Source: Candidatus Neomicrothrix sp. UBA6944
Lineage (GTDB): Bacteria > Actinomycetota > Acidimicrobiia > Acidimicrobiales > Poriferisodalaceae
Assembly: GCA_002448715.1 (NCBI GenBank)
Contig: DJZU01000027.1
Coordinates: 12,573 to 17,923 of the forward strand
Length of the DNA stretch: 5,351 nucleotides
Direction of reading: 5' to 3'
Shown in pieces: positions 1-5,351 of the stretch (the stretch's first letter is position 1; every line of letters starts with the position of its first letter). The translations under genes were made by a program, and so were the position numbers. The notes under the pieces were generated by a model, which worked only from the letters and a program-made list of their open reading frames with translations, was not told where the DNA came from and did not search any database.

Positions 1-54
1 CGGATCTTCTTTTCTTGTAACTGCATTGCCTAAAATTGAGCCTTGTGCGGCCAT
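1..54 (-). CDS. Partial N-terminus of a molybdopterin-dependent dehydrogenase large subunit (xanthine dehydrogenase/CoxL family)
   Basis: Only the first 18 codons are present, from the ATG at 54-52; the reading frame is open to the window edge. The peptide is MAAQGSILGNAVTRKEDP. The pattern G-x-x-x-x-R-K-E-D-P just after the start is the usual opening of large (molybdenum-cofactor) subunits of the CO dehydrogenase/xanthine dehydrogenase family, where it normally continues as R-x-L-T-G. These enzymes hydroxylate heterocycles or aldehydes, or oxidise CO, together with an FAD subunit and a 2Fe-2S subunit, in the cytoplasm. A good ribosome binding site (AGGGG, six bases before the ATG) supports the start. 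The gene lies in the same direction as the others, 112 bases after the hydrolase stop, so it may be the next operon member or have its own promoter. The family call rests on a short match from memory. Which substrate class it belongs to cannot be said, because the active-site loop lies far outside the window. Confidence 0.62.
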   Translation of the reverse strand, partial: MAAQGSILGNAVTRKEDP

Positions 55-60
55 GTTGAT

Positions 61-65
61 CCCCT
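61..65 (-). promoter_or_regulatory. Ribosome binding site of the partial molybdo-enzyme gene
   Basis: The minus strand reads AGGGG, then six bases (ATCAAC), then the ATG at 54-52. This is a good purine-rich Shine-Dalgarno match at normal spacing. It is the main support for calling a gene start from only 18 visible codons. Confidence 0.6.
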
Positions 66-166
66 GAGTTTTCGTGCTTGTTGCAGAGCAGCAATGAGAC
101 TACACCGAGGCGTGGCCCCAATTAGCATCGAGGGTGTTTTTGCCTGACCTAGTGGGCTTTGAAGAG

Positions 167-910
167 TCAGTCCTGGTTCGCGAACCAATTGTTGAGTAGT
201 TCTGCTGCCTGGGTTGGATCTTCGCACATCCACCAATGGCCGAGTCCTTCAAGAACGGCTATTTCTGCTTCGCATCGCTCGGCGGCGTTGCGATGGAGGG
301 TTTCTCCGCCGGTGTAGGAATCTTCGGTAGCGAAAATGCAAAGACCGGGCCTTTGCGCCGCTCTGGGAAGGTCATCGCCCAGTTGGCCGACAACTGGTTG
401 AGCTGCGCTTCGGTACAGTCCGAGAATGGCTCGGCCCATGTCGTCGTTGATCCAAGGAGCGACTTTTCCAGCTACAGCCTCACCCATTCCCAGTTGACCA
501 AAAACGGCTGCTTTATCGGCATTGGGTAGATCTATGAGTGATCCGACGGCTGCTTCTCCATCTGGTCCTTGCCAGCTTTGTGCGGCGTCGTGCCAGACAT
601 AATCATGGTTGAAGATGCCGATGATGTCGGTGCACCACGAGCGGATCAGGTCTGGTCGGGTCATCGCGAGGCGGACCACATGGCCTCCACCCCAATCGTG
701 TCCCACTAAATCAATGGGTCCGTCCAACTTCTCAAGTTCAGCTTCAAGCCAATGAAGATATCCGTCGCTTGTAATGTCGAAATCTTGGGGGAGAGTGCTG
801 CCGAAGCCAGGCGGGGAAAGGGCGATGACGTCGTCTCTTCCGAGTTCAGTCCGTAGAGGACCCCATATTGCATCGGTTTCGGGATTCCCGTGAACTAATA
901 CGACTGACAT
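167..910 (-). CDS. Alpha/beta hydrolase with aspartate nucleophile (epoxide hydrolase/haloalkane dehalogenase-like)
   Basis: A 247-residue alpha/beta-hydrolase-fold protein, probably cytoplasmic; no signal peptide or membrane segment is seen. Numbering from the chosen ATG, the oxyanion-hole motif is HGNPE (7-11), the nucleophile elbow is GHDWGG (70-75) with Asp72 as nucleophile, the likely acid is Asp197 in ATEDSY, and the catalytic base is His225 in GLGHWW. An Asp nucleophile in G-H-D-W-G is typical of epoxide hydrolases and haloalkane dehalogenases rather than of serine esterases. Asn9 and Trp73 sit where haloalkane dehalogenases of the LinB type have their halide-binding Asn and Trp, but epoxide hydrolases also have the Trp, so the reaction is open. 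The protein starts directly at the strand before HGNP, which makes it shorter than those families (about 290-300 residues). I chose the ATG at 910-908 because GGGAG lies five bases before it; the GTG two codons upstream overlaps that site, and an in-frame TGA lies just beyond. It follows the deacylase gene by 41 bases and is probably co-transcribed. Similar compact hydrolases are, from memory, common in Actinobacteria. Confidence 0.88.
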   Translation of the reverse strand: MSVVLVHGNPETDAIWGPLRTELGRDDVIALSPPGFGSTLPQDFDITSDGYLHWLEAELEKLDGPIDLVGHDWGGGHVVRLAMTRPDLIRSWCTDIIGIFNHDYVWHDAAQSWQGPDGEAAVGSLIDLPNADKAAVFGQLGMGEAVAGKVAPWINDDMGRAILGLYRSAAQPVVGQLGDDLPRAAQRPGLCIFATEDSYTGGETLHRNAAERCEAEIAVLEGLGHWWMCEDPTQAAELLNNWFANQD

Positions 911-915
911 TTGCA

Positions 916-920
916 CTCCC
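916..920 (-). promoter_or_regulatory. Ribosome binding site that decides the hydrolase start
   Basis: The minus strand reads GGGAG, then TGCAA, then the ATG at 910-908. The five-base spacing favours this ATG over the in-frame GTG at 916-914, whose first base is the last base of the GGGAG itself and which therefore could not use it. Confidence 0.65.
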
Positions 921-951
921 TTACATCAAGAAGCATCGTAAACCCAATCGT

Positions 952-1440
952 TCAGTTTTTCGGTCGGTCTTTAGCTAGATCTTCGACCACTTCGGCGGAA
1001 GGCAGAGCTGCCAAGACTTCAGGATTGGTGTAGATCTTTCGGTTTCGAGAGCCGCCCCCGACGATTACTTTCGAACACTCCACCACTCGACTGTCAATCC
1101 ATATGGGCAGGGATGGAGGGAGACCAAATGGCGTCACTCCCCCCAAGGTCATTCCAGTAAGTTCAACTGTTTCATCTGGAGAAGCAAATGATGCTTTCTT
1201 GACACCCAATTTTCGGCGGACTTGTTTGTTGACGTCCACTTGGGTAGTTGCTAGTACAACGCAGAGAGCGTAGATACGTGGTTCACCTTTGCCGACTACC
1301 AAAATCGCGTTTGCACTCTCATCCAGTCGGTATCCGTAGTGCTCACAGAACTGCGCAGTATCGGCGAGTTCAGGTGCACATTCGACGATCTGATAATCGG
1401 CCCGCATTTCCTCCAGAATCTCGACGACCGAGTCTGCCAT
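952..1440 (-). CDS. YbaK/ProX-domain protein (aminoacyl-tRNA deacylase homologue)
   Basis: A 162-residue single-domain protein of the YbaK/EbsC/ProX family, whose members remove wrong amino acids from tRNA (for example Cys, Ala, Ser or Thr) as free-standing proteofreaders in the cytoplasm; the length is normal. Family features are the segment KKASFASPDE (81-90) followed by TG at 95-96, the GGVTPFGLP loop (100-108), an Asp at 116 and the GGGSRNRK glycine loop (128-135). The oddity is in strand SANAILVV (42-49): by a by-eye alignment to E. coli YbaK (KTLLV), the catalytic lysine falls on Asn44. I recall an actinobacterial subgroup with the same ANAI pattern, so this may be a subfamily trait rather than damage. 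No frame disruption is seen. The start ATG lies two bases after the TAG stop of the hydantoinase gene and has only a weak ribosome site, so translation is probably coupled to that gene. The substrate is unknown; its place in a catabolic operon does not obviously fit tRNA editing. Confidence 0.87.
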   Translation of the reverse strand: MADSVVEILEEMRADYQIVECAPELADTAQFCEHYGYRLDESANAILVVGKGEPRIYALCVVLATTQVDVNKQVRRKLGVKKASFASPDETVELTGMTLGGVTPFGLPPSLPIWIDSRVVECSKVIVGGGSRNRKIYTNPEVLAALPSAEVVEDLAKDRPKN

Positions 1441-1442
1441 AG

Positions 1443-4400
1443 CTAGTTATCGCTGACGTTTCGTCGTCCGCGAACGACTTCAGTTGCTACAACATCAACT
1501 GCCTGTAACGACTGGGTGACAACTACTCCATAGTCGTTTCGCGCCGCTTCTGGAGATACCACTCCGTCTTGAACGTCGCGTAATACCAAATCTGGATCGC
1601 GATGGAATGGGTCGCCCCATCCTCCTCCTCCGGGCGTTTCGGCGATCATTCTGGCTGGGCCTAATTTAGTGACACCGTATTTAGGAGGGACAAAGGTCGG
1701 ACCGTCAGCCTCTTCGTTTGTTGGCGCTATCCATTCAAATCCGACACCTCCAGTGCCTCCACCTTCGACACCATGTCCGCTGGGTGTGTCGAGACCCTCG
1801 GCTCTAAACGACCAAATGGCAGGTTCGAGAATGTCTGCCTCGTAGCGAACTCCTGTGCCGCCTCGCATCTGCCCCGGTCCGGCGTTGTCGCAACGTTGTT
1901 CGTGTCGGATGTAGCGAACGGGGTAATGCTGTTCATGGAATTCGAGGTTGGGGATGTCTAGCCCTCCCAAGCTGATGAGGTGACCCATTTGAGCGAATCC
2001 GTCTCGCTCTGCTGTAGCTCCCGGGGTACCCATGGCGTGCCACTGATACATCACCCACGTTGACCCATCATCTCTTCGGCCAGCGACGTGGCCGTGCATC
2101 GTTTTTGACCACCCAGCGCAGGCCCGCGTGGGGTCAGCGGCTGCTAATGCTTGCCAAACGGCAATAACGATCTCATGCGCTACGTACACCGTGTTCATGG
2201 TCATTGGGGCAGGGGGCAAAGCGTTGATTATTGAGCCTTCAGGCGCGTGGATGGTGAGGCACCGGTATGTGCCTTCATTTCGAGGGATGCTGGTATCAAA
2301 AAATGAAGAAATGGCTAGATACACCGAGGAATATGTATTGGCCAGTGAACTGTTTTTGAATCCTTCGATTTGAGGGTCAGTACCAGAGAAATCGACGACT
2401 ATCTCCTCGCCGGTGACGGTCAGCTGGACCCGCACAGCAATGTCTACTTTGCGGAAACAGTCGTTGTCTGTGTGATCCTCACCGAAGTAAGTACCGTCGG
2501 GGAGATCCCTCACCGCTGATCGCATTCGTCGATCTGCGTGATCGAGAACGCCATCCAGATATGAGAGATACGCATCCACTCCCAGTTCGCTAGCTAGCGC
2601 TACCACCCGCTCACCGCCGATTTGGGTCGAACCCATCATTGCCAAGAGATCACCATCAAGCAGTTCGGGTGTTCTGCAATTAATCAATAACAGTTCCCAC
2701 AGATCCTCTCGTACGCGGCCTTCTTCAACTAGACGCATCACCGGAAGACGGATCCCTTCTTGCCAAATTTCGGTGGCTTCAGGATTGTATGTGCCAGCTA
2801 GGCCTCCGCCGATGTCAGATTGATGGGCGCGGTTGCAGCAAAAGCCCACAAGAACAGGGTCGTCATTGCCGACAAATATTGGTCGCGCGATTACCCAGTC
2901 AGGTAGATGGTTGCCACCGGCTACATAGGGATCGGAGAGCAAAAACACATCCCCAACGCGAAGATCGTGACCGTACTTCTTTAGCAGTGCTCGGACAGCG
3001 AAGCCGCCGCCGCCGGTGTGGATTGGTATCCCGTCTGCGTTTGCAACCAAAGTGCCCTCTGGAGTAGTCACGAAACAGCTGAAGTCGTGACTTTGACTGA
3101 AGATTGTGCTCCGAGCCGTTCGGGTCATTACCCAACCCATATGACGGCTTATTTGATCGAGACGGTTCTGCATTAGGGCTAACACGACTGGATCGAGTTC
3201 ATCTGAGCGTTGTTTCAGCGAGTCGTCGGTTTGAGCGACCTCAATGAGGAAGTCGCCCGAATCATCGACGCGTAAGACGTCACCGGGTCGCGCCACGACT
3301 GTGGTGGTGGTCTCCTCGATCAAAGCCGGACCTTGGAAGTTGTCTCCAGGGCGAAGGAGCGCTCCGTCGTAGATAACTGTTTCTACCCAACCGCTGCCAG
3401 GGAACCAGACCGAGCGTCGATCGATAGGTTCAGGTAGCCCATCAGATGACTCACCCGCAGCCATCTCAACTTCGCCTGTAGAGCCCCGCGCTGTTAGTCG
3501 TTGCGAGGAAATCATTATGGTGCCCTCATCTTGAGCATGGCCGTACAGACGCCGGTATTCGTCTTCGAACGCTGTTCGTATAGCGTTCGGGTTGAAGTCA
3601 CTTCCGTCGACTGGCACCCGAATGCTCCACAGTTGTCCCGGGTGATGCAACTCGAGTTCGTAGGTGAGAGCGATCTCTGAATCGGTGAATCCCTCTCTGG
3701 CCATTACAGCGACCGCTTGTTCTCGCAGAGAATCAAATCCCCCGATGACAGTGCTTGAGGTCAGATCGTCTAACGAACCCAACAAAAATCGGGTGAAGTC
3801 TTGTCTGACATCGGCATGAAGCATGCCGATCGCGCATAGAGCGCCGGCGTCACGAGGCACGTGCACCCGAGCGCACCCTAATCCTGCGGCGACACTCCCA
3901 CCGTGCATCGGCCCGGCGCCTCCCGCGGCAACCAGCGTGAAGCGCCGTGGCGAAAAGCCACGTTCAATTGAAATGTGTTCCACGGCGCTCAATAGATGCT
4001 GTTCAACGAGTTCAATAATTCCAGCGGCTGCATCTTCGACACTCATACCCAACTTCTGAGCTACATGGGTATTGATCGCCTCTCGTGCTGCATCCAAATC
4101 GAGATCTAAGGTCCCGCCGGCTGATTTTCCAGGGCGTAGCCGGCCGAGAACGAGATGGGCGTCTGTAACGGTCGGCAACGTGCCTCCTGCCCCGTAGCAG
4201 GCAGGTCCTGGGTCTGCGCCGGCGCCTTCTGGACCCACAAACAAAAGGCCCGCGTCATCGACTCCAGCTATTGTGCCGCCGCCCGCGCCAATGGTGTGAA
4301 TATCGATGGCTGGGGTGGAGACGTGATATCCAGCGATATCGACGTCATCTCGTGTCGCGACTTCGCCATTGGACATCAGTAGAACATCGCATGAAGTGCC

Positions 4401-5333
4401 TCCGATCTCCATAGAAATCAAGTTGCCTTTGTCCTCTTCTGCTACTCCCGCTTTGTCTACTGAACGGCGATACAGGTTGAGGGCACCGACCGCAGCGGCT
4501 GGTCCACTAAGTAAAAGATTTACGGGTTTGTTTGCTAGTTGATCAACAGACGCAGCTCCGCCATTGGATTGGACCAACAAGATGGGACGCGAAAGGCCTT
4601 CCGCTTTTAATTCGGCGTCAAGAGAACGCAGATATTTGACGATTCGAGGAGATAGTGCCGCGTTGACGACTGCGGTGGAGCTTCGCTCATACTCGCCCAT
4701 GAGAGGTGAAACCTCGGCAGAACGGGTAACCCATTGCTCCTCGATGGCTTGGGCTAGCTCTTCTTCGTGGCGATCATCAACGAAACTATTCATCAGCGCG
4801 ATGGCGATGGCTTCAACTCCATGCTCTCTGAAATCATCGAGAATCTGCGCGACCGGCGAAAGATCAAGCGGCTCATGCTCACTTCCATCTGCGTCAATTC
4901 GCCCGGCAACGGAGCGGCGAAGGTAACGAGGAACCAGGACTGGTGCGTAGGGTTCTCGATGGTTCCACTGATCGGAACGCAAGCCACGGCGGATCTCAAT
5001 TGTGTCCCGAAATCCCTCAGTGGTGATTAGCCCTACCTTTGCCCCTTTGCCTTCGAGCATCGTGTTCGTCGCAATAGTCGAACCGTGAACGAATAACGAG
5101 CACTGACTGAGAATCTCAGATTTTGGTAGACCTAAATCCACGGCGATGCGTTGCACCGCGGATAGAACCCCGGCGCTGGGGTCTGAAGGCACAGAGGGAA
5201 CCTTCGCCACCCAGGCTTGGCCCGTAGCGTCAGCGAGTACAAGATCGGTAAATGTTCCCCCGACGTCAACTCCGATACGCCAAGGAGCCACTGGTCGATT
5301 TGTTGTGCTGGGAGCTGTTTCAGACTGAGTCAT
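1443..5333 (-). CDS. Fused hydantoinase A/hydantoinase B (HyuA-HyuB) ATP-dependent cyclic amidase family protein
   Basis: A 1296-residue fusion of the HyuA and HyuB subunits, cytoplasmic by lack of signal or membrane segments. Residues about 19-700 are HyuA-like: GVDVGGTFTD (21-30, actin-like phosphate loop), VHGSTIATN (82-90), SGPAAAVGAL (276-285), EIGGTSCDV (309-317), IGAGGGTIAGVD (348-359), AGADPGPACYG (371-381) and GGAGPMHGG (471-479). A short linker near 701-711 leads into the HyuB-like part (about 712-1270): SHDFSCF (748-754), SDPYVAGGNHLPD (800-812), RAHQSDIGGG (835-844), QEGIRLP (858-864), DFSGTDPQ (981-988), GPGQMRGGTGVRYE (1152-1165) and TPGGGGWGDP (1233-1242). The family hydrolyses hydantoins or 5-oxoproline with ATP, and relatives carboxylate ketones. 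The order and total length match 5-oxoprolinase (about 1290), yet the N-terminal signature is the HyuA type D-V-G-G-T-F-T-D, not the D-R-G-G-T-F-T-D of true 5-oxoprolinases, so a different substrate is more likely. No frameshift is visible. The ATG at 5333-5331 is required because the first motif begins about 20 residues in, and an in-frame TGA lies at 5345-5343. The ribosome site is poor, which suggests coupling to a gene upstream of the window. Confidence 0.93.
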   Translation of the reverse strand: MTQSETAPSTTNRPVAPWRIGVDVGGTFTDLVLADATGQAWVAKVPSVPSDPSAGVLSAVQRIAVDLGLPKSEILSQCSLFVHGSTIATNTMLEGKGAKVGLITTEGFRDTIEIRRGLRSDQWNHREPYAPVLVPRYLRRSVAGRIDADGSEHEPLDLSPVAQILDDFREHGVEAIAIALMNSFVDDRHEEELAQAIEEQWVTRSAEVSPLMGEYERSSTAVVNAALSPRIVKYLRSLDAELKAEGLSRPILLVQSNGGAASVDQLANKPVNLLLSGPAAAVGALNLYRRSVDKAGVAEEDKGNLISMEIGGTSCDVLLMSNGEVATRDDVDIAGYHVSTPAIDIHTIGAGGGTIAGVDDAGLLFVGPEGAGADPGPACYGAGGTLPTVTDAHLVLGRLRPGKSAGGTLDLDLDAAREAINTHVAQKLGMSVEDAAAGIIELVEQHLLSAVEHISIERGFSPRRFTLVAAGGAGPMHGGSVAAGLGCARVHVPRDAGALCAIGMLHADVRQDFTRFLLGSLDDLTSSTVIGGFDSLREQAVAVMAREGFTDSEIALTYELELHHPGQLWSIRVPVDGSDFNPNAIRTAFEDEYRRLYGHAQDEGTIMISSQRLTARGSTGEVEMAAGESSDGLPEPIDRRSVWFPGSGWVETVIYDGALLRPGDNFQGPALIEETTTTVVARPGDVLRVDDSGDFLIEVAQTDDSLKQRSDELDPVVLALMQNRLDQISRHMGWVMTRTARSTIFSQSHDFSCFVTTPEGTLVANADGIPIHTGGGGFAVRALLKKYGHDLRVGDVFLLSDPYVAGGNHLPDWVIARPIFVGNDDPVLVGFCCNRAHQSDIGGGLAGTYNPEATEIWQEGIRLPVMRLVEEGRVREDLWELLLINCRTPELLDGDLLAMMGSTQIGGERVVALASELGVDAYLSYLDGVLDHADRRMRSAVRDLPDGTYFGEDHTDNDCFRKVDIAVRVQLTVTGEEIVVDFSGTDPQIEGFKNSSLANTYSSVYLAISSFFDTSIPRNEGTYRCLTIHAPEGSIINALPPAPMTMNTVYVAHEIVIAVWQALAAADPTRACAGWSKTMHGHVAGRRDDGSTWVMYQWHAMGTPGATAERDGFAQMGHLISLGGLDIPNLEFHEQHYPVRYIRHEQRCDNAGPGQMRGGTGVRYEADILEPAIWSFRAEGLDTPSGHGVEGGGTGGVGFEWIAPTNEEADGPTFVPPKYGVTKLGPARMIAETPGGGGWGDPFHRDPDLVLRDVQDGVVSPEAARNDYGVVVTQSLQAVDVVATEVVRGRRNVSDN

Positions 5334-5351
5334 AGGTATTGATCATCGCGC

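Noticed and set aside
104..122. Minus-strand hairpin (eight pairs, three-base loop CAC) in the 112-base gap after the hydrolase gene
   Set aside because: Three of the eight pairs are G-U and no T-run follows, so it does not support an intrinsic terminator. The rest of the gap shows no clear promoter boxes.
30..236. Minus-strand frame of 68 codons spanning the end of the hydrolase, the intergenic gap and the molybdo-enzyme start
   Set aside because: It overlaps two better supported genes in another phase, shows no recognisable motif and has low-complexity Arg/Ser/Gln-rich content typical of a shadow frame.
914..916. GTG as the start of the hydrolase (249 residues)
   Set aside because: The GTG overlaps the GGGAG ribosome site, whereas the ATG two codons later has proper five-base spacing.
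1618..1634. CCTCCTCCTCC-like run as a possible repeat or regulatory site
   Set aside because: It encodes the conserved glycine stretch of the HyuB C-terminal motif PGGGGWGD, so the run is explained by coding.
4564..4926. Plus-strand frame of 120 codons opposite the hydantoinase gene
   Set aside because: It lies wholly antisense to conserved HyuA sequence and its Ser/Arg-rich translation has no family signature. The other plus-strand frames opposite the genes are rejected for the same reason.
1443..5333. Naming the large gene 5-oxoprolinase
   Set aside because: Length and domain order fit, but the phosphate-loop signature is that of HyuA rather than 5-oxoprolinases, so only the broader family name is supported.

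Overview
The window holds one co-directional block on the minus strand with four protein genes, the last cut by the window edge. In transcription order they are: a fused hydantoinase A/B (HyuA-HyuB, 1296 aa; 5333 down to 1443), a YbaK/ProX-type aminoacyl-tRNA deacylase homologue (162 aa; 1440-952), a compact alpha/beta hydrolase with an aspartate nucleophile (247 aa; 910-167), and the first 18 codons of what looks like a molybdopterin-containing xanthine-dehydrogenase/CoxL-type large subunit (54-1, continuing off the left edge). No plus-strand gene, RNA gene, mobile element, CRISPR array or long repeat was seen.

The spacing looks like an operon. Two bases separate the hydantoinase stop from the deacylase start, 41 bases separate deacylase and hydrolase, and 112 bases separate hydrolase and molybdo-enzyme. 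No convincing internal promoter or terminator was found. The hydantoinase starts 18 bases from the right edge, so any operon promoter and any earlier genes lie outside the window.

Organism: a bacterium of medium GC (judged by eye, a little above 50 percent). The hydrolase and the deacylase resemble, from memory, proteins common in Actinobacteria, particularly mycobacteria and Acidimicrobiia-like lineages. A free-living, possibly environmental actinobacterium is the best guess, at low confidence; no database search was possible.

Functional reading: HyuA-HyuB enzymes use ATP to open cyclic amides (hydantoins, 5-oxoproline) or belong to ATP-dependent carboxylases. Molybdo-hydroxylases oxidise heterocycles and aldehydes with water-derived oxygen, and alpha/beta hydrolases cut esters, epoxides or carbon-halogen bonds. 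A plausible inference is a catabolic cluster that hydroxylates an N-heterocycle and then opens the ring; the substrate cannot be read from this sequence. The deacylase homologue is the odd member, and it seems to lack the usual catalytic lysine. The most noteworthy points are that residue change, the fused hydantoinase carrying HyuA-type rather than 5-oxoprolinase-type signatures, and the cryptic molybdo-enzyme start at the left edge.
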